DNA from: an uncultured Bacteroidales bacterium
GTDB taxonomy: Bacteria > Bacteroidota > Bacteroidia > Bacteroidales > Paludibacteraceae
Assembly (NCBI GenBank): GCA_937907165.1
Contig: CALCUH010000035.1
Span: 1-13,424 of the forward strand
Reading direction: 5' to 3'
DNA: 13,424 nucleotides
Below, piece by piece: positions 1-6,123 of the stretch (the stretch's first letter is position 1; each line of letters opens with the position of its first letter). A program made the position numbers and the translations under genes. A model generated the notes under the pieces. The model was not told where the DNA came from, made no database searches, and was given only the letters and a program-made list of their open reading frames with translations.

Positions 1-23
1 TAAGGATAAATCGAATATTGGTT

Positions 24-818
24 TCATTGTTTTAATGAGTTGGCTAATTCGTTAGGGGTGATGGTGAAGAGCTCGTCCACAAAGTTCGTCTGTAATGAGC
101 CCGGTGACGGACATTTTTCTGCGGCTATTTCCCCGCAGATGGAGATGAGCGCCATCGCATGAGCGGCAGCTTCGAACGGATCATTATTAATGGCGGCGAA
201 TACGCCTACCATTGAGGATGCCGTGCAGCCCATGGCGGTCACTTTCGTCATGAGTCCCGAACCGTTTTTGACGCACTCTATGCGGGAGCCGTCTGTGATG
301 AAATCCGTAGCGCCGCTGATGACGACCACGGACCCCGTCTCTTTCGCTAATTGTTGGGCGGATTGGAGCGCCGACTCCGAGGAGGCGCTGCTGTCCACAC
401 CTTTGCTTTTAATGGAGTAGTTCGTTAATGCCATGATTTCGGAACCGTTCCCTCTGATGATGCTTGGGTGAAATTTTTCGATAAGTTCCAAGGCGGTGCG
501 GGTGCGATAGCTGGTGGCGCCAGCTCCTACAGGATCCAACACCCAAGGTTTGCCTAGCTCGTAGGCTTTGGCAGCTGCCCTTTTCATCCCTTCCACCCAA
601 TAGGCGTCGAGCGTTCCGATGTTGATTACGAGCGAGTTAGCGATGGAGATCATCTCCTCTGTTTCCTCCACCGCGTGCGACATGACCGGTGAGGCGCCGA
701 CGGCGAGAAGAGCGTTAGCGGTGAAATTCATCGCCACGTAGTTCGTGATGTTGTGCACGAGGGGCGAGATCTCACGGATCCTTGCCAGATCGTTTCCTAA
801 TTTATTTTTATCTATCAT
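24..818 (-). CDS. thiM: Hydroxyethylthiazole kinase ThiM
   Basis: This enzyme phosphorylates 4-methyl-5-(2-hydroxyethyl)thiazole with ATP, salvaging the thiazole half of thiamine in the cytoplasm. The protein is about 264 residues, the usual family length. Visible family motifs are HNITNYVAMNFTANALLA (residues 22-39), the DPVGAGA stretch near 95-101, GNGSEI at 123-128 and TAMGCTAS at 194-201; Cys198 sits at the position of the known catalytic-pocket cysteine of the Bacillus enzyme. The frame stays open upstream to about 911, but that extension overlaps the preceding methyltransferase gene and looks non-native. The ATG at 818 starts the protein just before the conserved core and leaves a 28-base gap to the upstream stop. 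It is the second gene of the TPP-riboswitch unit. Only 23 bases remain after its stop, so further thiamine genes may lie outside the window. The identification is firm. Confidence 0.95.
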   Translation of the reverse strand: MIDKNKLGNDLARIREISPLVHNITNYVAMNFTANALLAVGASPVMSHAVEETEEMISIANSLVINIGTLDAYWVEGMKRAAAKAYELGKPWVLDPVGAGATSYRTRTALELIEKFHPSIIRGNGSEIMALTNYSIKSKGVDSSASSESALQSAQQLAKETGSVVVISGATDFITDGSRIECVKNGSGLMTKVTAMGCTASSMVGVFAAINNDPFEAAAHAMALISICGEIAAEKCPSPGSLQTNFVDELFTITPNELANSLKQ

Positions 819-846
819 CTCTATAATAAAATAAGGAATCCGTTTG

Positions 847-1551
847 TTATTGTTTGGTGGCGCAAATGGCCACGTATGAGCCACGGTCGCAACCGTCAGT
901 CGGCTCCTCAACCAACGTGTGGGAATAAAGCGGGTTGGCGAAGAGCGTTTGCTTATAGGTCAGGTTAGAGAAACCCGCTTGGCGTATCGCTTCCGATTTG
1001 TCAGCCACCGTTCTCCATTTCGCCTCCTTCACCAATTCGATAGGGTAAGGCATGAATGGTTTCACGCCTTCCAAAAGAGGATGGTCCCATGTCCCTACGG
1101 CGAGGGCAAGATTGTACATGATGCCATAGACGCTCTCTTTCGGCACGTCGATGACGACCACTTTCCCACCTTTACGCAGTGCGTTGTGCGATTTGCGCAA
1201 AGCGAGATTCAAGTCGTTCATATAGCAAGGAGAACCGTTGAAAAGAATTGTGTCGTAGAGTTCTGTTCCGTAATCCGCCTCTTCTCCCGTGTTTATTTCG
1301 ACTTCGATTCCTCTTTTCTTGGCGATGTCCGCCATTGCTTTGGATGGTTCAATTCCTTTCGCCACGTTGATGTGGTAGTTGTCGGCGAGTATCTTTTCGA
1401 ACAAGCCGCTGCCGCAACCGATGGAAAGAATTTTGCCAGCATCTTTCAGACAAGCCGCCACCAGTTTCACTTCCGTCTCGAGAACGTTCTTGTTCTTAAC
1501 GAACCAATCATCGTACGCAGTTGCGTATTCATCGAATGTTATATAGCTCAT
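847..1551 (-). CDS. Class I SAM-dependent methyltransferase, first gene of the TPP-regulated unit
   Basis: The 234-residue product has a Rossmann-type methyltransferase fold. Motif I is ILSIGCGSG at residues 41-49, the acidic end of strand 2 is GIEPS at 67-71 (Glu68), the motif IV region is DTILFNGSPCYMND at 100-113, and the post-core strand is GGKVVVIDVP at 128-137. The substrate cannot be read from the sequence. A TTG codon six bases upstream is an alternative start, but the ATG at 1551 begins directly with the SYITFDEYA N-terminus typical of these proteins. The gene lies 10 bases beyond the attenuator T-tract of a TPP riboswitch and is followed after 28 bases by thiM, so it should be made when thiamine pyrophosphate is scarce. 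That context suggests a job in thiamine salvage or in handling thiamine analogues, but this is inference. The fold is certain, the role unknown. Confidence 0.9.
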   Translation of the reverse strand: MSYITFDEYATAYDDWFVKNKNVLETEVKLVAACLKDAGKILSIGCGSGLFEKILADNYHINVAKGIEPSKAMADIAKKRGIEVEINTGEEADYGTELYDTILFNGSPCYMNDLNLALRKSHNALRKGGKVVVIDVPKESVYGIMYNLALAVGTWDHPLLEGVKPFMPYPIELVKEAKWRTVADKSEAIRQAGFSNLTYKQTLFANPLYSHTLVEEPTDGCDRGSYVAICATKQ

Positions 1552-1561
1552 AATCAATTTG

Positions 1562-1606
1562 TAAAAAAAGAAAAGACCGTTTCCCGAAAATTGGAAAACG
1601 GTCTTT
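1562..1606 (-). terminator. Riboswitch-controlled rho-independent terminator (attenuator)
   Basis: Read on the minus strand, the stem AAAGACCGTTTTCC / GGAAACGGTCTTT (one bulged base, arms at 1593-1606 and 1572-1584) encloses a short loop and is followed by a T-rich run at 1562-1571. It lies between the TPP aptamer and the methyltransferase start, so it cannot end an upstream gene; its place fits transcription attenuation. The 5' arm of the stem is complementary to the 3' strand of the aptamer, giving a clear alternative antiterminator pairing. Confidence 0.88.
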
Positions 1607-1631
1607 ATAGGTTATATATAAAGAAAATAAT

Positions 1632-1718
1632 AAAATCCGTTTCCCTGTCTGCAATTACGCAATAGGTTCAAAGGGTTTAATCTCAGCCCGCTGGAGCGTG
1701 GCACCCCTAACATCTTTT
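1632..1718 (-). ncRNA. TPP riboswitch (THI element)
   Basis: The minus strand carries the hallmark THI-box segments in the right order: GGGGTGCC (plus-strand 1700-1707), GGCTGAGA (1681-1688), CCCTTTGAACCT (1664-1675) and AGGGAAAC (1639-1646). P2 is formed by GGG with CCC, P3 is a short CGCT/AGCG hairpin, and P4/P5 is reduced, with TGC/GCA closing GTAATT. P1 can form from AAAAGATGTT (1709-1718) and AACGGATTTT (1632-1641) with two adjacent mismatches. Known biology: the CUGAGA loop binds the pyrimidine of thiamine pyrophosphate. The aptamer is followed by a terminator and then a methyltransferase-thiM unit, so it should shut transcription off when TPP is plentiful. The transcription start is not certain; a weak -7-like box (AATTTTTG, minus strand, 1723-1730) lies immediately upstream. 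Confidence 0.95.
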
Positions 1719-1871
1719 CTTTCAAAAATTTTTATGACGCGAATTTATATTATTTTCAAAAAAAAACGAATAAGAAACCATGTTGAATTTATGAATGTAT
1801 GCTTTTATGTTAATTTGAAATGTCACTAAAACGAATGAAAGTGATTAACGGTTAATATATGAATATTAAAT

Positions 1872-1887
1872 TATGTTACGTAACATA
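1872..1887. promoter_or_regulatory. Perfect 16-bp palindrome, candidate operator
   Basis: TATGTTACGTAACATA reads the same on both strands without a spacer. It lies about 70 bases upstream of the proposed atp -7 box and overlaps a second -7-like octamer (CATATTTG, 1884-1891, one mismatch to TAnnTTTG). A dimeric regulator site is plausible. There is no T-tract, so it is not a terminator. The cognate protein cannot be named. Confidence 0.4.
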
Positions 1888-1955
1888 TTTGGCGAAATCG
1901 TTGGAAAATTGAGTAAAAAAAAGGGCTTTTAATAACAATCCGGAGAAAAAAACTT

Positions 1956-1963
1956 TATATTTG
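1956..1963 (+). promoter_or_regulatory. Candidate Bacteroidota -7 promoter element for the atp operon
   Basis: TATATTTG matches the TAnnTTTG -7 consensus of the Bacteroidota primary sigma factor at all defined positions. Transcription would start near 1970, giving a leader of about 80 bases before atpD. A good TTG at the -33 position is not visible (the region around 1927-1937 is TTTTAATAACA), so the upstream half is weak. No other full match lies upstream of atpD in this spacer. Confidence 0.6.
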
Positions 1964-2050
1964 CATACGACTTGCGGGGATTTGGTTCTGTGAGGGTTTG
2001 AAATATTGAACAAAAATTATAATAATACCATAAAACAAAAAAGCTAAAAC

Positions 2051-2743
2051 ATGGCAAAAGTAATTGGTGAAATTGTACAGGTCATCGGACCTGTCGTGGA
2101 CGTAAGTTTCCCGGATTCTTCTGAGGCGTCCTTACCTCAGATTCACGATGCGTTGGAAGTGGAACGTCCGGGTCAGAGTAATCTGATTATAGAGTGCCAG
2201 CAGCACATCGGAGAAAATTCAATCAGAACCATCGCAATGGACTCAACTGATGGGTTGCGTAGAGGTATGAAAGTGGTTTCATTGGGACAAGCGATCGCTG
2301 TTCCGAAGGGAGAACAAATCAAGGGACGTATGTTGAACGTCGTCGGACAACCTATCGACGGTATGCAAAGTTTCGACACGTCGGATGTTTCTCCTATTCA
2401 CAGACAAGCTCCTAAGTTCGAAGAGTTGGCGACATCCAAGGAGATCCTCTTCACGGGTATTAAGGTCATCGACTTGTTGGTTCCTTATTTGAAGGGAGGT
2501 AAAATCGGATTGTTCGGTGGTGCCGGTGTAGGTAAAACCGTGCTTATCATGGAGTTGATCAACAATATCGCGAAAGGTTACAATGGTTATTCAGTGTTCG
2601 CCGGAGTAGGAGAGCGTACTCGTGAGGGTAACGACTTGCTTCGTGAGATGATCGAATCCAACATTGTCCGTTATGGTGACGCCTTCAAGGAATCTATGGA
2701 GAAGGGTGATTGGGATTTGAGTAAAATTGATTACAACAGATGA
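2051..2743 (+). CDS. atpD: ATP synthase F1 beta subunit, N-terminal part (broken atpD)
   Basis: This is the first 230 residues of the catalytic beta subunit, which makes ATP in the F1 head. It contains the N-terminal beta-barrel, the P-loop GGAGVGKT (156-163) and GERTREGND (187-195) with the catalytic Glu188. After DWDLSKIDYN the frame meets AGA TGA, and the rest of the protein continues in another frame from 2740. In close Bacteroidota homologues about 12 more residues, of the type ELEKSQATLVFG, follow before QMNEPPGAR; they are absent here. The break therefore looks like a deletion of 3n+1 bases (about 37) rather than one miscalled base. Alone this part lacks Walker B and the C-terminal domain and cannot be catalytic. 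The start ATG is preceded by an A-rich leader, not a Shine-Dalgarno site, as is usual in this phylum. Gene identity is certain; whether the break is real is not. Confidence 0.9.
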   Translation: MAKVIGEIVQVIGPVVDVSFPDSSEASLPQIHDALEVERPGQSNLIIECQQHIGENSIRTIAMDSTDGLRRGMKVVSLGQAIAVPKGEQIKGRMLNVVGQPIDGMQSFDTSDVSPIHRQAPKFEELATSKEILFTGIKVIDLLVPYLKGGKIGLFGGAGVGKTVLIMELINNIAKGYNGYSVFAGVGERTREGNDLLREMIESNIVRYGDAFKESMEKGDWDLSKIDYNR

Positions 2744-3522
2744 ATGAGCCACCGGGAGCACGTTCTTCCGTAGCGTTGTCTGGTTTGACCGTAGCGGAGT
2801 CCTTCCGTGATTCCGGACAAGGTGGTAAGGATATTCTTTTCTTCGTGGATAATATCTTCCGTTTCACGCAGGCTGGTTCCGAGGTGTCCGCATTGTTGGG
2901 ACGTATGCCTTCCGCCGTAGGTTACCAACCGACGCTTGCTACTGAAATGGGTCAGATGCAGGAACGTATCACATCAACCAAGCACGGATCCATCACAGCC
3001 GTTGAGGCAGTCTATGTGCCGGCCGATGACTTGACCGACCCTGCTCCAGCCACGACATTCTCCCACTTGGACGCAACGACGGTGTTGAGCCGTAAAATCG
3101 CTGAGTTGGGTATTTATCCGGCTGTGGATCCGTTGGATTCCACTTCACGTATCTTGGATCCTAACGTGATCGGTAAGGCTCACTACGAGTGTGCTCAGAA
3201 TGTGAAGCAAATCCTCCAAAAATATAAGGAATTGCAGGATATCATCGCAATCTTGGGTATGGAGGAGTTGTCAGAGGCTGATAAGTTGGTGGTGGCGAGA
3301 GCTCGTCGTATCCAACGTTTCTTGTCTCAACCTTTCCATGTCGCATCACAGTTTACAGGTCTTCCTGGTGTGATGGTTCCGATCGAGGAGACAATCAGAG
3401 GCTTTAACATGATTATCAATGGAGAAGTGGATGACCTTCCAGAACAGGCGTTCTTGAATGTCGGAAACATCGACGACGCAATCGCGAAGGGTAAGAAACT
3501 CATGTCGCAAGCGGCTAATTAA
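2740..3522 (+). CDS. atpD: ATP synthase F1 beta subunit, C-terminal part (broken atpD)
   Basis: This frame supplies the rest of beta in 260 residues. It starts exactly at the native methionine of the (Q)MNEPPGAR motif, then shows Walker B ILFFVDN (32-38, Asp37), RFTQAGSEVSALLGRMPSAVGYQ, the DELSEED-loop counterpart EELSEADK, and RRIQRFLSQPF. Its ATG overlaps the stop of the N-terminal part as ATGA (2740-2743), so a ribosome finishing the first part could restart here; no separate leader is present. Together the parts give 490 residues against roughly 505 in relatives, matching the short loss at the junction. The lost segment would form a central strand of the nucleotide-binding sheet, so simple re-association would give a damaged fold. 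The downstream sequence is fully conserved, with no sign of decay, which favours an assembly error or a very recent event. Confidence 0.88.
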   Translation: MNEPPGARSSVALSGLTVAESFRDSGQGGKDILFFVDNIFRFTQAGSEVSALLGRMPSAVGYQPTLATEMGQMQERITSTKHGSITAVEAVYVPADDLTDPAPATTFSHLDATTVLSRKIAELGIYPAVDPLDSTSRILDPNVIGKAHYECAQNVKQILQKYKELQDIIAILGMEELSEADKLVVARARRIQRFLSQPFHVASQFTGLPGVMVPIEETIRGFNMIINGEVDDLPEQAFLNVGNIDDAIAKGKKLMSQAAN

Positions 3523-3530
3523 TCTGTATC

Positions 3531-3776
3531 ATGAAATTAGAAATCATATCACCGGACAAACTGGTCTTTTCAGGAGAAGTGGAATCCGTGAGCCTTCCTG
3601 GCGCTGCCGGAAGATTCACCGTTCTGCCTCATCATGCGGCGCTGATTTCGTCTTTGAAGGGTGGTGACATCAGATATATGTCTGAAGGAAACGAAACCAC
3701 TTTGAAGGTCGACGGAGGTTTCGCTGAAGTGAAGAATGATGAGATATCCGTATGTATTGAGAACGTAATCGGGTAG
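3531..3776 (+). CDS. atpC: ATP synthase F1 epsilon subunit, short form
   Basis: Epsilon is part of the central stalk and couples gamma to the c-ring. The 81-residue product is the N-terminal beta-sandwich alone: MKLEIISPDKLVFSGEV, SLPGAAGRFTVLPHHAALIS (typical PGxxGxFxVLPxHAP-type motif) and the VDGGFAEV strand near 63-70. The C-terminal helical hairpin, present in the roughly 130-residue forms and able to inhibit ATP hydrolysis in E. coli and Bacillus, is missing. The stop is clean and the next gene follows after a few bases, so this is the native length, as in other Bacteroidota. It lies 8 bases after atpD and is probably translated from the same message. Inhibition of the enzyme by an epsilon hairpin is thus not expected. 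Confidence 0.93.
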   Translation: MKLEIISPDKLVFSGEVESVSLPGAAGRFTVLPHHAALISSLKGGDIRYMSEGNETTLKVDGGFAEVKNDEISVCIENVIG

Positions 3777-3783
3777 AGGTGTG

Positions 3784-4161
3784 ATGAGAAAGTCTGTTAT
3801 TAAGGCGGAAATAGGATTGATAGTGGTTTTAGCGCTTTTATCCTTTGTCTGTAATTTAGTGATAGACACTCGTTTCCCTGAATACATGGGTGTGAAACCG
3901 GCAATCGCGTTGTCCTCCGCTTTCTTTTGCCTTATAGGTGTCGTGACATTCTTGTCGCTAGAGAGTTTGAGGTCGGAAGCTGTGAAATATACTCGGGCAT
4001 ATCTTGTTCTGCAAGGCTTGAAGTTTATTTTATCCATCTTGGTGGTTGTGGTCTACGCCTTCGTCAATCGGGAGTTTTTACTTCCGTTCCTGGTTATCTT
4101 CGGTCTCTATTTTGTGATATATCTAGTATTTGAGGCAATTGCCCTCACGAAACTTAAATAA
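3784..4161 (+). CDS. Small four-helix membrane protein, AtpI-like
   Basis: The 125-residue hydrophobic product has four predicted membrane helices (about 8-25, 40-58, 72-95 and 98-121). Short charged loops include RFPEYMGVKPA between helices 1 and 2 and SLESLRSEAVKYTR between 2 and 3. Its place between atpC and atpB, its size and its helix count match the poorly conserved AtpI-type protein of Bacteroidota atp operons; AtpI is known elsewhere as a helper of c-ring assembly or ion supply. Sequence similarity to classical AtpI is not obvious to me, so the role rests mainly on context. GTG at 3781 directly precedes the ATG at 3784; the ATG is preferred because an AGAGGT stretch lies at better distance. 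It is 7 bases after atpC and 12 before atpB, clearly in the operon. Confidence 0.8.
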   Translation: MRKSVIKAEIGLIVVLALLSFVCNLVIDTRFPEYMGVKPAIALSSAFFCLIGVVTFLSLESLRSEAVKYTRAYLVLQGLKFILSILVVVVYAFVNREFLLPFLVIFGLYFVIYLVFEAIALTKLK

Positions 4162-4173
4162 AGAATTTTCAAA

Positions 4174-5268
4174 ATGAGTCAGTCCATAAATAAAACGATA
4201 GGTCAAACTGGAAAGGTGCTCTTCATCGTGTTGCTATGCGTGTTGGGCGTCTTGGGAATCGCAGGTTTTGCGACCCATGATTCTGATGCGAAGAAAGAAT
4301 TGGATTTGAAGGAGATGGTCTTCGGTCATATTGGTGACGCCTATAATTGGCACATCACCACAATCGGTGAGACCCATGTCTCCATTCCTCTTCCTTGCAT
4401 CGTCTACGGATCAAACGGTTTGAATGTCTTTTGTGCTTCTAAACTCGGGCACGAAGGTCACTATACCGAATACAATGGATATGCAATCGCTCAGGAAGGT
4501 GACAATGCGGGAAGAATCATTGAAGTGGCTACGGGACAACGTCCTATCGACTTGTCCATCACGAAGAACGTCGTTTCTTTGTTGATCAGTTGCGCTCTTC
4601 TTCTTATTCTTTTCCTTTCCATCGCGAAGAAGTACAATAAATGCAAGGTCGATGGATACTGCAAGCCTACGGGACTGCAGGCTGTCTTGGAACCGCTTAT
4701 CGTTTCTTTGCATGATGATATCATCAAACCGAGTGTCGGTAAGAATTACAAGAAGTTCTCCGCTTATTTGCTGACGGTCTTCTTTTTCATCTTCATCAAC
4801 AACGTTTTGGGTATCATTCCTATCTTCCCTGGTGGTGCGAATCTGACGGGTAATATCGCTGTTACGTTAGTGCTCGCCGTCCTCACGTTCTTATTGACTA
4901 ACCTCTGCGGAACAAAAGGATATTGGAAGGATATTTTCTGGCCGAACGTGCCTATAGGATTGAAGCTTCCTGTTCCGATCATGCAATTCATCGAGATCTT
5001 GGGTATCTTCACAAAGCCTATCGCACTCTGTATACGTCTCTTTGCGAATATGTTCGCGGGTCACGTCATGGTGCTGGTTTTGATCGGCTTGATTTTCGTG
5101 TTCTCTCAGATGAGCATCGCGGCTGGTTTGGGTGTCTCCGTGATATCCGTTCTTTTGGTGGTGTTCATGTCTCTCTTGGAGTGTTTGGTTTGTTTCATCC
5201 AAGCATATGTGTTCATGACTCTTTCAGCCTTGTTCATCGGAATGGCTCAAGTCGAAGAGGAGGAGTAA
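4174..5268 (+). CDS. atpB: ATP synthase F0 subunit a
   Basis: Subunit a forms the two proton half-channels beside the c-ring in the inner membrane. The 364-residue product has a hydrophobic N-terminus (about 14-33), which may be a signal or anchor, followed by a long extracytoplasmic stretch with KEMVFGHIGDAYNWHIT, a feature of Bacteroidota subunit a. Membrane helices follow from about residue 130. The essential arginine is Arg288 in ALCIRLFANMFAGH (codon 5035-5037), and the last helix pair contains FIQAYVFMTLSALFIGMA. Length is longer than E. coli subunit a (271) because of the N-terminal region, normal for this phylum. It starts 12 bases after the AtpI-like gene and is followed by the 63-base A/T-rich leader of atpE. 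No key residue is missing. Confidence 0.96.
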   Translation: MSQSINKTIGQTGKVLFIVLLCVLGVLGIAGFATHDSDAKKELDLKEMVFGHIGDAYNWHITTIGETHVSIPLPCIVYGSNGLNVFCASKLGHEGHYTEYNGYAIAQEGDNAGRIIEVATGQRPIDLSITKNVVSLLISCALLLILFLSIAKKYNKCKVDGYCKPTGLQAVLEPLIVSLHDDIIKPSVGKNYKKFSAYLLTVFFFIFINNVLGIIPIFPGGANLTGNIAVTLVLAVLTFLLTNLCGTKGYWKDIFWPNVPIGLKLPVPIMQFIEILGIFTKPIALCIRLFANMFAGHVMVLVLIGLIFVFSQMSIAAGLGVSVISVLLVVFMSLLECLVCFIQAYVFMTLSALFIGMAQVEEEE

Positions 5269-5331
5269 AATTTGTGACTATTTTTTAGAATAAATAATAA
5301 TTATTAAATAACAATTAAAATTTTTAAGACT
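5269..5331 (+). promoter_or_regulatory. A/T-rich leader of atpE, likely translation enhancer
   Basis: These 63 bases between atpB and atpE are almost only A and T and include the palindrome TAATAATTATTA (5295-5306). It is the longest gap inside the operon and stands directly before the gene for the most abundant subunit. No Shine-Dalgarno motif is seen. By analogy with the known atpE translational enhancer of E. coli, an unstructured A/U-rich leader would raise translation of subunit c. An internal promoter cannot be excluded, but no TAnnTTTG box is present. Confidence 0.5.
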
Positions 5332-5595
5332 ATGTTGAGTATTTTATTACAAGCAGCAGCAGAGGCAGCAGCAGGTGCAGCAACTGCAAAATTAGGAGCA
5401 GCAATCGGAGCAGGTATCGCAGCAATCGGTGCAGGTATCGGTATTGGTAAAATTGGTGGATCTGCAATGGAGGCTATCGGTCGTCAACCAGAGGCTTCCG
5501 GTGATATCCGAAGCAACATGATTGTGGCAGCCGCTTTGGTCGAGGGTGTTGCATTCTTGGCTATCATCGTTGCAATCTTGGCTTTGCTCATGTAA
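5332..5595 (+). CDS. atpE: ATP synthase F0 subunit c
   Basis: Subunit c is the hairpin that forms the rotating ring; each copy carries one ion. The 87-residue product has a glycine/alanine-patterned helix 1 (about 20-50, GAAIGAGIAAIGAGIGIG), the polar loop RQPEASGD that contacts gamma and epsilon, and helix 2 (about 62-87) with the ion-binding Glu71 in ALVEGVAFLAIIVAI. The Glu is followed by Gly, not Ser, and helix 1 lacks the Gln found in sodium-binding c-rings, so protons are the likely coupling ion. Helix 1 contains a 21-bp near-perfect tandem repeat (5398-5418 and 5419-5439), coding AAIGAGI twice, which follows the family's GxG spacing. The A/T-rich leader upstream fits its high copy number. 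Confidence 0.96.
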   Translation: MLSILLQAAAEAAAGAATAKLGAAIGAGIAAIGAGIGIGKIGGSAMEAIGRQPEASGDIRSNMIVAAALVEGVAFLAIIVAILALLM

Positions 5596-5617
5596 TTAAC
5601 CATAAAATTTCTAAGCT

Positions 5618-6118
5618 ATGTCATTACTGACACCAGATCCAGGTCTGTTATTTTGGATGCTTCTATGCTTTCTCGTAGTCGCTTTCATCCTCGGTAAGTG
5701 GGGTTGGCCCGCTATCGTCGGAATGATTGAGGAGAGAGGAAACTACATCGAAGAATCGCTCAAAAAGGCTGACGAGGCAAACGCTGCTTTGGCTAATCTC
5801 AAGGAAGAGAACGCCAAGCTTCTCGCTGAGGCAAAGAATGAGCGTCTCGAGATGTTGAAGGAGGCTTCCAGATTGAAAGACCAGATGATTTCGGACGCTA
5901 AGACGCAAGCTATCGTCGAAGCGAACAAAATCATGGAAAGCGCTAAGGAGAGCATCCAATTGGAAAAGGATAATGCCATTAAAGATATACGCTCGCAAGT
6001 TGCCGAACTCTCTGTGAATATTGCTGAAAAGATCATTCGCGGTGAGTTGAAGGATGCGAAAGCGCAGACTGACATGATCAACAAATATTTGGATGAGGTA
6101 AATATTGCTAAATCGTAA
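5618..6118 (+). CDS. atpF: ATP synthase F0 subunit b
   Basis: Subunit b is the peripheral stalk holding F1 to the membrane. The 166-residue product starts with SLLTPDPGLLFWMLLCFLVV, a single N-terminal membrane helix (about 9-27), then the GKWGWPAI turn. A long charged helix (about 40-150) follows, rich in Ala, Glu and Lys, for the dimeric right-handed coiled coil, with the conserved AEKIIRGEL near 137-145 for delta binding. Length and layout are normal for a single-type b subunit; no second b-like gene is present, so a homodimer is expected. It begins 22 bases after atpE and ends 5 bases before atpH. Confidence 0.95.
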   Translation: MSLLTPDPGLLFWMLLCFLVVAFILGKWGWPAIVGMIEERGNYIEESLKKADEANAALANLKEENAKLLAEAKNERLEMLKEASRLKDQMISDAKTQAIVEANKIMESAKESIQLEKDNAIKDIRSQVAELSVNIAEKIIRGELKDAKAQTDMINKYLDEVNIAKS

Positions 6119-6123
6119 GTTCG

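Larger units (their letters stand above)
1719..2050. other. Divergent A/T-rich intergenic region between the thiamine unit and atp operon
   Basis: This is a gene-free spacer between oppositely oriented transcription units. It is strongly A/T-rich, with homopolymer A runs around 1758-1766 and 1915-1922. I see no credible small gene in it. It holds a 16-bp palindrome (1872-1887), the likely atp promoter (1956-1963) and a roughly 80-base A-rich leader ahead of atpD. Promoter elements for both directions must lie here. Confidence 0.7.

Noticed and set aside
24..911. ThiM with a 31-residue N-terminal extension
   Set aside because: The extension overlaps the 3' end of the methyltransferase gene and does not resemble ThiM; the ATG at 818 gives the normal N-terminus and puts Cys198 at the expected number.
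919..1665. 248-codon open frame on the plus strand opposite the methyltransferase
   Set aside because: It is the antisense of a well-supported methyltransferase gene and riboswitch leader, and the protein shows no recognisable motif.
2735..2745. Programmed ribosomal frameshift to join the two atpD parts
   Set aside because: No slippery heptamer is seen at the junction, and a frameshift would still leave about 12 core residues missing, so it would not restore a normal beta subunit.
5398..5439. 21-bp tandem repeat in atpE as a sign of recent duplication
   Set aside because: The repeat (one mismatch) codes the GxG-patterned helix 1 that all c subunits have, and the protein has family length. 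It reflects the helix pattern and codon reuse rather than an insertion.
5332..5595. Sodium-coupled c-ring
   Set aside because: Glu71 is followed by Gly rather than Ser, and the helix 1 position for the sodium-ligand Gln is hydrophobic, so proton coupling is more likely.
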